From Onchocerca volvulus (taxonomy: Eukaryota; Nematoda; Chromadorea; Rhabditida; Onchocercidae): a DNA stretch of 64,000 nucleotides. The stretch is taken from NCBI GenBank assembly GCA_000499405.2, contig HG738141.1, positions 1,244,481 to 1,308,480 on the forward strand, written 5' to 3'. A program made the translations under genes and the position numbers. This document shows positions 1 to 10,393 of the stretch, in pieces; positions within the stretch are counted from its first letter, which is position 1; each line of letters opens with the position of its first letter. The notes beneath the pieces were generated by a model. That model searched no databases and had not been told where the DNA came from. It was given only the letters and a program-made list of their open reading frames with translations.

Positions 1-543
1 AACCGAGATTGAATTTTTGGTAAATGAAAGACCATTGGTAGATTATGAGAGAAATGGAGAGCAACTATTATGTCCAGGGGGTTTTTTATGGCCTGGCTCT
101 AATGATGCGAAGAATTCATTGGAATACGAGAACAAATTACATGAGAATGACGAACCCAACATATCTATTCAGCAAAATTTAATCAACCGTTATCAGAATC
201 TCCGAAGAAAGTTACAACGTCTGTGGAAAATATGGCAAGAGGAGTATTTGGAAGAATTGAGAAAAAGAACGCGGAAATCGCACAAAAATCCTCACAGTCG
301 TATACGTCGAAAGCCAATCATTGGAGAAGTAGTATTATTAAAAGATGAGGTCCAAGAAATTCCTGGAAAATGGGTCGAGTGGAAAAGCTGATCGAGGGAA
401 AAGACGGACTTTGACGATCTGCTGTTGTTAGGATATCAAATAGTATACAGTTAACTCGCGCTATAGGACATCTGTATCCTTTAGAGATCTGCGGCACTGA
501 AAGCCTAGACTCTAAATCCTTCTCGCCTCCCGAGTGTCGCTGA
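1..543 (+). pseudogene. BEL/Pao retrotransposon polyprotein, 3' end, decayed
   Basis: Reading from base 2 gives an integrase C-terminal region of the BEL/Pao type (DUF5641-like). An E-I-E-x3-N-x-RPL motif opens it, then a tryptophan/arginine-rich stretch (LQRLWKIWQEEYLEELRKR), then GEVVLLKDE. The frame is lost near 364: the matching continuation, WKMGRVEKLIEGKDG, lies one frame over from 364. That frame meets a TGA at 412-414 where a CGA would be expected, and then runs through RAIGHLYPLE to a stop at 541. The tryptophan-GR, DG and L-PLE motifs are the known end of this domain. One frameshift plus one internal stop mean the copy is dead. The left part of the element lies outside the window. 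Confidence 0.8.
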
Positions 544-998
544 AATCGCGAGATAAAAGAAGAAAAATCAGTGATCCCTTTGTTTAAAATTTTATATTGC
601 ATATCTCATGTAGTTGATTGTAGAATCATTTTTTGTCTGTCCAGTTAATGAGCTTAAAAGGCTCTCTCTTATCATCTGCTAACTACAAGCACAATCTCAT
701 GTGCATCAAAGGCGCATGCTTCCGAGACAACAAAGGATCTTTCTTGTCTCCACCAAATGATCCAGGATCTTCCATCCACGAAGAAGCTGAGGATTCTGAG
801 TACAAAAATCATTTCTACCAACAAGCTGCCATCAGCTCGGTCGAGTGGACCAGCTGATAATAAGCCAGTTCTTCTTCTCAAAACCTATCTCCCCCTCCCC
901 CCCCCTATTTTTACATTATAATCTCTTCATGATATTATCGGAATTGTATTGTTAATATAATTGTTGCGTTTGTTGATTTATAAATTAATCATAGTAAA
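544..998 (+). other. 3' flank of the retrotransposon, possibly its LTR
   Basis: No gene is supported. An open stretch at 633-857 has a more balanced base composition than the surroundings and may be part of the element's untranslated end or LTR. The string TCGAGTGGA-NN-AGCTGAT occurs at about 375-392 and again at about 839-856, so a short internal duplication is present. A C-rich run lies at 889-905. With the 5' end of the element outside the window the LTR cannot be confirmed by pairing. Confidence 0.3.
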
Positions 999-1110
999 GT
1001 TTTAATTACCCAAGTTTGAGGTTCCTTGTCAAGTGATTAAGCTACAAAATAGATTATCAGAAAGAAAAGAGGCGACAAATGTCATAATTTGATGCATTAC
1101 AAGAAGCATT
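999..1110 (+). ncRNA. SL1 spliced-leader-like sequence (SL RNA pseudogene or retrocopied leader)
   Basis: Bases 1001-1020 read TTTAATTACCCAAGTTTGAG, identical to the last 20 nt of the 22-nt nematode SL1 leader; base 999 also matches and 1000 differs (21 of 22). It is followed by GT at 1021, as the donor would be in an SL RNA gene. TTAATTAC (1002-1009) can pair with GTGATTAA (about 1036-1043) and CAAG (1011-1014) with CTTG (about 1025-1028), giving a leader-containing hairpin like stem I of SL RNAs. The donor (GTTCC) is poor and no clean Sm site is visible, so a decayed SL RNA gene or a retroposed trans-spliced transcript are both possible. The right end is arbitrary. Confidence 0.55.
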
Positions 1111-1780
1111 CGAAGTGCAAACGGAGTGAGTAATTTGAATTAAAAATTTCAAAAAAGTTCGCAAATTATTGTTGCATTGTTCGACATGCTGCTGTTTCAA
1201 TTTTTATTCATGTACGTTTAGGTTCGTATTTTAGCCTTTCCCTCGATATAGCAAATTTACTTTTACAGATTTTCCAGATTTATGCTAATTTGATAATTCA
1301 TCAGGTTTTTTATTTCCGGATCACCTCATTTCAATTAAACAGAAGAGACGTGGTTGATGTTTAAGAAATTCACGTGAACGACTGATGAAATATGAGTAAA
1401 GCATTTCAGGTAATTAAATTGATTTAATCGTTTTAAAGTAAACTAATAATGAAGATTAGAATGTAATACATTCTATGTCATTTTCTCATAATAACGCCAA
1501 CATTTTACTTGCGTCATAACATTTTCGTAATCTTTTCTTATCAATTTCTTAATATCACTTCTCTCCTTTCCTATTAAAATATTCATTCCTGTCATATCTT
1601 TCAATTAAAATATCAATTTCATCGCTTTCTTCATCAAAAATACTAATACAATCAAATAAATTACATACTAGAATAAACATTCACGTATTATACACATTAA
1701 GGCATCATTTGATATTAATGAAACAAAGAAAATTTGCATATTTGAAGTATGAATTGATTGAAAAATTTTGGCTAAAAGTT
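1111..1780. other. AT-rich intergenic stretch
   Basis: No coding exon, RNA gene or repeat was recognised here. Confidence 0.5.
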
Positions 1781-3826
1781 TTAAATTACAGACGACTGAT
1801 AAGGGCTGTTATCATCATAATTATTATCATATTTGTGCTTCTGGCCATGTTCTTTCTGCTTAGCACATTTAATAAAGTATGGTAAATTAATCTGTCGTTC
1901 CTCGACATAATTCTGCTCGATCAGATCTCTTCGATGATAATTCGCTTCAGGTATAAACCAGAACAGTCGAAGAAATACGACAGCAGACATCAGCGTCTGC
2001 AACACTTCCAAACGCCACTTTTTTTACGAAATGAATTCTCATAAATCTTCAAAATTTGGAATTCTCAAATTCTTATAAATGAAAAAAAGAATTGAGCAAA
2101 TAAACAATTTTCTTGAAATAAATTTCAACTTTTAGCTGAGAGATTTCAATTCACAAAGCTTTACTAATGAATACTGCAAAGTTAAGGAAGCGTTGATAAA
2201 TAATTATTTTCATCACTTTTTTTTTTGTTGTTTCTTTAAAGTTTGTTTAAAACACGTGAATTTACGTGAAAATAGAGGACTCACAACTAATTGATTTGCC
2301 AAATGAAAGCTTAAAAAAGTAAAATTTAAGTTTCAACTTTACTTGATGACTCAAAAAAAAGTTCGCAGAAGCAAATTTGTTGTAATGAGTCAAACTGAAA
2401 TCTGATAATACCGCTAATTGAATAATTATTCATTGATGATTTATGAAAATTTCAGGTTTAAAATATGAGAAATATATGGAAAAAAAATGCTTTTTGAGCT
2501 TTTATTTCTTGTATAACATTAACTTCAACAAGTATTGCATATTGAATTTCATAACTTCCAAAGCTTAATTAAGGGTCATCTACCTATTCCCTTATTCAAA
2601 AAAAGTTTCATCTAGTCGCGTGTATCATGAAATATTCGATACCTTATTCAAAAAAAGTTTCATCTAGTCGCGTGTATCATGAAATATTCGATATTACTAT
2701 TTCCTTATTCAAAAAAAGTTTCATCTAGTCGCGTGTATCATGAAATATTCGATACCTTATTCAAAAAAAGTTTTATCTAATCGCATGTATCATGAAATAT
2801 TCGATACTTTATTCAAAAAAAGTTTCATCTAATCGCATGTATCATGAAATATTCGATATTACTATTCCCTTATTCAAAAAAAGTTTCATCTAGTCGCGTG
2901 TATCATGAAATATTCGATACCTTATTCAAAAAAAGTTTCATCTAGTCGCGTGTATCATGAAATATTCGATACCTTATTCAAAAAAAGTTTCATCTAGTCG
3001 CGTGTATCATGAAATATTCGATACCTTATTCAAAAAAAGTTTCATCTAGTCGCATGTATCATGAAATGTTCGATATTACATTTAAACGATTAGTTTTGTA
3101 GTATTGAAAAAAGAAGAAAGTTTTACGGTGCAAAAATCGACGGTTACGGTGGTGATAGCAATGGAAGCACGCATTATAAAGAAAAATACTGTAAAACTGA
3201 ATACAAATCGTCGGCCTGACAGTAAGCCAGCGATTGCCATTATAGCAAATGCGATTTCAAGTTCAGCTGGAAAAATGAAATTAGGCTTGAATGATTTTCT
3301 TCGCAAGTTTTTTTTTTGTTGATGTGGAAATTGACGCGATCATCTTCTGAGTTTTATGCAAATGAGAAAGGTGAGAATAGGGATACTTGAATTAGTCTCA
3401 TTTTTATTTCATCATTTTTCATTTCTTTTTTATTATTTATTATCATGGAATATTTGAATATTCGCTCATTTTACTGCGATAACGAAAAATATTTTCAAAG
3501 ATCACGCAGTACTGTAGGAATTAGTTATGTGCCTTTTTTCTCGTTTATCATATGAAGTAATATGTTTATTCAAAAATTCAAACTTCATTACTTAATAAAT
3601 TGTCCTTATTTCAACAAACTAATTTGGCATGTTTCAATCGAATTTAGAATTTATTTATGGGAAAGTATTAAAACTTACGCCACTGATGATTTTCAATCCA
3701 TCCAGAAATATTATTTTCAGATATAAATTTAATATTTTGTGCAGTAAGATGGACAGAAAAGAGCATACGATAAATACAGTAACCAGTCAAAATTGAATTC
3801 TCCAGTAGATCCAAAATTCTGCCCAT
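1781..3826 (-). CDS. putative four-transmembrane protein, 3 exons
   Basis: Family not recognised; the layout resembles small four-span proteins common in nematodes. Proposed exons on the minus strand: 3826-3679 (ATG; 49 codons, phase 1 donor GTAAGT), 3266-3127 (acceptor TTTTTCCAG, phase 0 donor) and 1996-1781 (acceptor GTGTTGCAG, TAA), giving 167 residues in one frame. Hydrophobic segments fall around residues 10-28, 50-67, 70-93 and 98-112. The tail from about 113 is charged and ends in an Asn/Asp/Tyr-rich stretch. The second intron carries the 52-bp array at 2590-3076. The 5' end is least certain: the frame is open well upstream of the chosen ATG, and a longer 3' exon starting near 2020 is also open. 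Confidence 0.5.
2590..3076. repeat. tandem array, 52-bp unit, nine copies
   Basis: Units start at 2590, 2642, 2703, 2755, 2807, 2868, 2920, 2972 and 3024. Spacing is 52 bp, except that copies 2 and 5 are 61 bp because of an extra TTACTATTT/C. Each unit holds CCTTATTCAAAAAAAG, a TAGTCGCGTGTATCATG core and AAATATTCGATA. Copies are nearly identical; copies 4, 5 and 9 carry TCGCATG instead of TCGCGTG. The array lies inside the second intron of the proposed four-span protein gene. Confidence 0.95.
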
Positions 3827-5196
3827 TTTTTTATGAAAATTGTTAATATTTCGAAGATGAGTAGTTCTTTTCCGGATAGTATTAAATGACGGGTGATAGT
3901 GTGAATTGCGAAGTCAAATTAGTAGCGAATAAATTATTCAAAGATTCAGTAACCGCCACTTACATGTACTGATGGGATGAAAAATAAATAAAAAACTGGA
4001 AATATTCGATTTTATGTTTGGCGAAATAAGCAAATTTCTCGCTTACGATAATATTTTTATGCTTTATTTGATCGTATGATGCTATAATTGGAACAAGATT
4101 TATAAGCATAACTCCAATTTTCGAAGTTAAAGAGATTTTTCATTGAAATATTCAGTTATGCTGATTGAACAATTCAAAGGTCAACGGCTCGAAGTTCAAT
4201 AATTTTATGACAAAAAATGAATATTTCGTATTACAAGATTTCTACATCAATCAAAATATTCATCCAATTTCGAATTCAACCCTAAAATATAGCATTGAGA
4301 ATAATTGTGAACTATCATATTCAAATAATAACTGATCACCTTATCAGTCTGCATATTAGATAGACTATATCAGTTATCTGCGCTTATCCACTTATCTTTG
4401 CCTTCATTTATTTCTCAAAATAATTTTAATACTTTAGAAAATAGTGACTAGATTATAATAGATTTAAATAAACCATCAAGATTATATTTCAAATAAACTG
4501 GAAGACTACTGATTAGATTTATTGAAATTAAATCAACCTTTAATTGTTATTTTATGAAATAAATTTCGCCGGTAAAAATATTTTCAAGAAAAAAAATTAT
4601 TCAGCATTTTTTTTTTTTGATATTTTATTTCATGGAATCTTGTCATAACAGAAACAAATTAGTTTTCTTTTTTGTAAACAAGAAGATGAGCAATTTCATG
4701 AATGAAGTGTTTTTAAGTGTTAACTTTCTGACATTATCTTTATTTCCTTTTCTGGAATTCACTGCTTATTATGAATGAAATTGATTAGGTTATCTCAGTG
4801 ATATTAAATACAATTCCACCGTTGATCAGAACAATTCTTATCAATGACAGCCAAAGTTCCACAATAGACAATCACAGTGTCGTTATCGTTTTTCAAAATT
4901 TAAAAGCATACAGCCGATGTAAAACGAGTTGCAAGAATTCAATTCAGCATAAAAAGGTTTTGAGATAAGAAAGGGAATGTGGCAGAAGAATGGAAACAAA
5001 ACTTAATTGAAATTAAATTTAATCAATCGCGTCTTTGATATTTTCTAAATTGTCGGTTTCACCATACCTTCGATCATGTCGGTTATTCAACCAGTTTCAT
5101 ATCTCTTTGTAACTAATTTATCTGATTGAGATTGCAAAACAAATATCAGAAAATTGATCGTAAACGTGATCAATGAACGATCGCAAACGTGAACAT
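3827..5196. other. AT-rich intergenic stretch
   Basis: Nothing recognisable beyond short A and T runs. It separates the proposed promoter side of the 1.8-3.8 kb gene from the 3' end of the next minus-strand gene. Confidence 0.5.
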
Positions 5197-6973
5197 TTAG
5201 TGTTGATTCATTTTGACAATATCTTCAGCAGACAAAATTGTTTTAACACATGTTGGCCCAGGATTCATCATACATTTATGCGATGGTGGACATTCCATCG
5301 CTTCGCATGCTGCAAATTGATAAAAGTTGTTCATTTCGAATAATATATGCATAGTTGAGAATTAACTTACATCATTTATTCAAATTAGTAAAAGGACAAA
5401 ATCGATATTTCACTTTTTCATTTTTTTTTTTTTTTTTTTTGAAAAACTAAATTTTGCATTCGTTAATTATTATACATTTAGCTAAGGAAGGTCTAAAAAA
5501 AGAATCTTAAAAAGAAAATTATGAAATTTTATTAAACGAATGACAAAATGCGCTAACTTCCTGGTAAAACACATTTCGCAATTTTACGACATGATCGGCC
5601 AATGCATGATACCAACTTTTCGGCACATACTTGGCCTGCTGGACAGGGTGGGTGACTTTTACAACCTGAAATTTTGTGAAAACTTCAAAATTCTTTTACA
5701 CAAGAAATTGTTGAAACGAAATATAAACCATAAAAGCCAAAAGATTTTAATATGCAAAATCAGTTATGTGTTGATGACTTAATCATTAGAAATCTTCTTA
5801 TATTTGTTAAATATTATTTTCTGTAACTGCATAGGAATTCCTTTCATTTGAATGGGTTTATTTTTAAAAAAATAAATAAATAGCTTAAAGCTGTAATTTA
5901 CAATTAATTCTTCTTGCCAGTATCTCCCTAGATTATCAGTGAAATGCATTGATAAGCAATCACACGAATCATTTCTACCATGAAGCTTGCATTTTTTTCC
6001 CATTCTTTACAAGATTTTGATTCATTTTCGACGCATTAACGAGTAAATAAGATACTTGGCTGATTAATTACTTTTTTCATACTTTACTTGCAGGTAAGTT
6101 GTGGGTGACAATAGACTGCTATTTGTGACATTATTCGAGAAACAATTGGCTGATTGGATACTTTCTTTCGTACTTTACCCGTGGGTAAGTTGTGGGTAAC
6201 AATAGACTGCTATTTGTGACATTATTCGAGAAACAATTGGCTGATTGGATACTTTCTTTCGTACTTTACCCGTGGGTAAGTTGTGGGTAACAATAGACTG
6301 CTATTTGTGACATTATTCGAGAATATACGAAAAGTGCTAAAACCTTTCGTGTTGTCAGGCATACATGCAAGTATCGGTTGACATGGCGGACTTTTACACT
6401 TAACAATATCACGTTCTTCACAGTATGTCCCCAAAGGACAGAACTGATCCACGCATGCTAAAATATTCATCAAAACTATTTGCGAAATTTCACTTTCAAA
6501 ATTGCGAATTTATCGACGTCATTCTGACGACACATTTGTCAGCCTAATTGTTCGTTTAATTAAATTTTTTTACATTTCCATTCCTTCAGGAAATGAGCTG
6601 TAAATAGAAATTAATCTATGAATATATTAATTGAATTGAAATTGTCGAATAGTATAGCTAATACTTTTTATGAGGTAACACTTTTTATGATGCATATTAA
6701 AGTTGAATTTTCAAAAACTTTAAGTACTCACTTTTAAATCCTTTGAGACCAGTGAATGCACCAAGAATCTTAAAAAAAGCATTAATTTATAAAGTTCGAG
6801 TGTTTTTTTTTTGTTTAAAAATGAAAATCAATAAAAATTTTGAAAATATACTTCCATAATGAGAGTATTAGAATGAATATTTTGGATTATATAAAACATT
6901 AATCGCTTGCATAGTTATTTTAAGTAAAATATTTGAAAATAAAATTGCTAACTATTAAGTAAATTGGAAGCAT
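5197..6973 (-). CDS. secreted cysteine-rich repeat protein, 5 exons
   Basis: Family not identified. Proposed exons (minus): 6973-6953 (MLPIYLI), 6768-6732, 6457-6344, 5665-5558 and 5309-5197 (TAA). Together they are 393 nt, 130 residues, in one frame. Residues 1-19 form a typical signal peptide. The mature part consists of cysteine modules: C21-x4-C-x5-C-x7-C-x4-C-x5-C51, C59-x5-C-x5-C-x6-C-x4-C-x5-C89, and a shorter C95-x4-C-x5-C-x7-C114. The second residue after the first pair is usually Pro (CP). Each module is its own exon flanked by phase-1 introns, the classic sign of exon duplication. Acceptors are TTTAG, TTTCAG and TTGCAG. The two 5' exons are short and less certain than the three module exons. 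A likely role is extracellular, possibly inhibitor-like, but this is inference. Confidence 0.7.
6056..6325. repeat. 90-bp tandem repeat, three copies
   Basis: Copies begin at 6056, 6146 and 6237 (TTGGCTGATT...). Copies 2 and 3 are almost identical and copy 1 is more diverged at its left. The array sits in the intron between the first and second cysteine-module exons. Each copy contains GGTAAGTTGTGGGT on the plus strand; copy 1 reads TTGCAGGTAAGT. Confidence 0.92.
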
Positions 6974-8130
6974 TGAAGCGGTAGTTGTGGAAAACAACTA
7001 TAAAAGAGTTTAAATGTCACAGGAATAGTTTGTTCAAATAAAAAGAATTTTAGCAGAACATGAATTGCAAAAGAAAACAGGTTTGAACTTGAGAAAAATA
7101 AAATTAGAAAACGATCACATATTTTTTATTTTTTTTTTTGTCCAAAAACATTATTTCCATTCCGTAATTTCTCATCCAATATATAAACAATATTTAAAGG
7201 CAATAGAACTTGACAAGCAAAGAATTCTAAAAGAAAAGAATTTATTTTTTTAAAAGAAGAACAGTGGATGAGTATGGAAAAGAAATTGAGCAGATTTGTG
7301 ACAGATTTGATTAATGATTTGGAATAATTAATGAAATACGTGCTAGATCAATTACGTACGTGAATATGCGCGCGTCATTAAGATGGTTAAATTTACTGTG
7401 ACATTATGATTAATAGCATCGAAAATTTAATTACATTGCATTCCTTTTAAGTGCCACCATTCCATTGCTCATTATAAAAATGCCATAAGTTCTATTGATA
7501 TGTGAGTGATGAAAAAATGAAAATTGGCATTCAAGCATCGAATCAATTTTTACGTTCACGTAACGTGATCATTTCAATATCATTTATCAAAATATCAATA
7601 TATATATATGTTAGTTAACAATACACATTTTAAAGAACGAAATGTGCAAGTGTTTTAGTTGCAAACATATGCTTAGACTTCAAACTTTAAAAATAATGAA
7701 AATCCATGATAGACATGGATGAAGAAGGCTTGAAATGAAAATGAAGCAGAAAAATGGAATCATTAAGTTTTACTTTAACTAACATTTGGTCTTTTATTCT
7801 ATCATAAGAAAATTTAAAGAAATTGATTTCGTGAAGCATAAAATTAATCATTATCAGAAGGACAACATTACGCCTAATTCGTTCCATCATCGATCTATTT
7901 ATTCTCGATCAAATTAATGCCTTCATTGAATTCCAGAACACTTCGAAATGACTTTCAAATTTTATCCTTAAATACAAACTATTTACTTGATTTTCCTGAA
8001 GAACATGCCGTTACATTTCTTCAATTTCGACGTAGGAAAAAATAGTTTTACAGATTATCAAATAGTGTCGAATAATCGAAACGTGTTTAAATATTTTGAA
8101 ATTAATTTAAAATCGGTTTAAATTTTAATT
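6974..8130. other. AT-rich intergenic stretch
   Basis: No supported gene. An open frame on the minus strand (7890-7687) starts with a signal-like peptide (MMERIRRNVVLLIMI) but has no convincing downstream exon. Confidence 0.4.
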
Positions 8131-8141
8131 TCTTTCGTTAT

Positions 8142-8300
8142 GCCATGGTTTTCTCCAATTCGTTGTAGTTAAACCCACAATAACCATGAACCTGGATCAT
8201 ACAGTCCTGATGAATACCGTACCCGAAGTATTAATCTTAATGCCATGTTTCGCCATTTGTATTAAATTCAGCATTTCATCATTATAAAATTCATCAAGAT
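8142..8300 (-). pseudogene. short coding-like fragment with a frame change, unidentified
   Basis: The segment is richer in GC than its surroundings. On the minus strand one frame reads LIQMAKHGIKINTSGTVFIR and then stops near 8190. The neighbouring frame continues as CMIQVHGYCGFNYNELEKTM to a TAA at about 8142. The two pieces look like one protein broken by a frameshift. No family was recognised, and a plus-strand frame is open here too. It could be a terminal exon, a decayed gene or transferred DNA. Confidence 0.3.
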
Positions 8301-10358
8301 GAATAATATTTATACAGTAATTTTGATTCTCTTTTATTCATTTCAAATTCAACCGTCGATAAATAGAAACGATTGATGATGAATTTAAATAATGCTATTA
8401 AAAAGAAAAATTATGTAATGGATTACATAACTGAAAAAAGAGAATTGAAAATAATTAAATAGAATCAAAAAAAAAAAGATTTAAGCAATTGAAGCAGAAA
8501 ATAATTGACAAAAAGAAATGATTTTTTTAAACAGTTCTTTCATAAAAAAAAAAGAAAGAAAAAAGAATAATTTAATGAATACACATAGGACTTAATTGAT
8601 AGATATTATTAAATTTGACGAATATTAAATTGACAGATATTATTTCATTTTCTGACATTCTTGTCAAAATGCTTTTTCCAATCAAATTCAAGTTTTTTTT
8701 TTTGTTGTTGAAAAAAATGAAAGAATAAATAGATTCAATGCATATTTATTCACTTCATGTTATCAGTTTGTTGATAATCTTATTTTATCTAATTCAGTTA
8801 ATTAGCACAGCTATATGAGTGAAAACATTGATCGTTTATCCAATTCAATTTACTTTACTCAATTCTATCCATTTATTTCGCATATATTTATTTTTATTTC
8901 CGATTTTTGTTTTTTCTTATTAAATTTGCATTTTCAATTGCCTTCTGCTTGACTTATGCATTCATTTTAATCATATGTTTTCCTTAGTTCTGCATATTTA
9001 GCTTTCCTTCCTTGCATATTTCCTTTTTCTTACCTCTAAGTGATATCAATTAAATTTTACAACAAATCGAATCTTTCATTTATCCTAAAATGGATATTCA
9101 GATGATCGAATTATTTTGCTTTTATTTCAATAGATTTTTTTAATTATTTTAAGCAAATGTTAATGCAATTTGAATCATGAATAAATGATAAGTGCATTTT
9201 TATAAAATTATCCTATTCCTTTTTCAATTTTCTTGTACTTTTTTTTTTGCTGTTTTACTTCTTTTAATTTAATTAATTCACTGATTAAAATCTTCTGAAT
9301 TTAATGTTTCAATTTAATTTCTTCCTTTCACTATGCAGTCAATAATCTTTCAACCTAAAATGGAACATTAACTTAAATGATTTCTGCTTACAACGAAATG
9401 CATAAGTAATTCATAATTTGTTTTTTGTTTATTCGATGCTGTTATTCGAAAGATTATCCTAATTATTACTTACCAATTAAAATAAGACATCTTTAATAGC
9501 AAGTATCATAGGCCATTTGTTTGAATTGATTCAAAGAGGAATAAGATGACATTACTAATTAATTATTTTCACAGTGTGTTTATTTGCTGTAAATATTTTC
9601 TGATGAGAAATAATTTGAAATCAAAATTATCGTTCGTATTTTGATGAAAATATTTGACATAAGTAATTAACTTTCAACTATTTCACTCCCTTCATTTCTT
9701 ACTCGTTTTCTTTCTTTCATCTTCTCTCAGCAATTTATATTTATAATATTTTTACTTTTTATAAACAACAAAAAATAAGTTTTTACTTTTTGATTAATAT
9801 TTGTACTTTTTAACGAAGAGATTTTATTGGTCTATATATATATATATATAGTTGTTTTTCTGTTAAATCAAAAATTTGTAAGTCGAATAAATTACTTGAA
9901 AAAAAAAAAAAAAAATGACAAGATGATTTTTGTTTTTTAACAAGGAAGGAAGATTTGGGAAAATTTTTTTCCAAGAACATCCAAAGAATTACTTTCAGAT
10001 TTGGACTATTCACCGAGATATATATTTGTAATTTGAAATAGAAATAATATTTGTTATCTAATTGCAATAAAGGAAAATCGTTTGAAATTGGAAAAAAAAA
10101 AGGAGGAATGAAATAGGTTTTTAAAAATTAATCTAAGAAGGCTTAATAAATATTAGAACTTTTTAGATTAATTTTTTTTAATATTTACGCTAAGAACAGA
10201 AAAGATCTAACTTTCCTAATTTAAAGAACTTAAAATCTTTATAAATAATTAAGCTTTTATTTTAAAATGCAAGTTTGTAGGTTGGTTGAAGTTCAAATAT
10301 AAGAAAATAATTAACAACTTCAAAAGCAGTAATATTAGATTGAAATTGAAAATTACAC
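8301..10358. other. AT-rich intergenic or intronic stretch
   Basis: Only A/T runs, a TA dinucleotide run near 9834-9850 and short random open frames are visible. Confidence 0.45.
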
Positions 10359-10393
10359 CTGCCAGAGAGGACTTCTTCCTCCCTCACCTCCAT
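10359..10393 (-). CDS. possible first exon of an unknown minus-strand gene
   Basis: ATG at 10393 opens MEVREEEVLSG, followed by a GCAG/GTGTAA donor in phase 2. The base composition stands out from the AT-rich background. No following exon could be joined with confidence; the coding-like fragment at 8142-8300 lies in the right direction but an intermediate exon would be needed. Confidence 0.25.

Noticed and set aside
2590..3076. CRISPR-like array
   Set aside because: Units are contiguous near-identical repeats without unique spacers; this is a eukaryotic tandem repeat.
9810..10067. 85-codon minus-strand frame
   Set aside because: Made of AT-rich codons and a poly-A/T run giving poly-Phe; no splice or start context. 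Frames of 60-80 codons are expected by chance in DNA of this composition.
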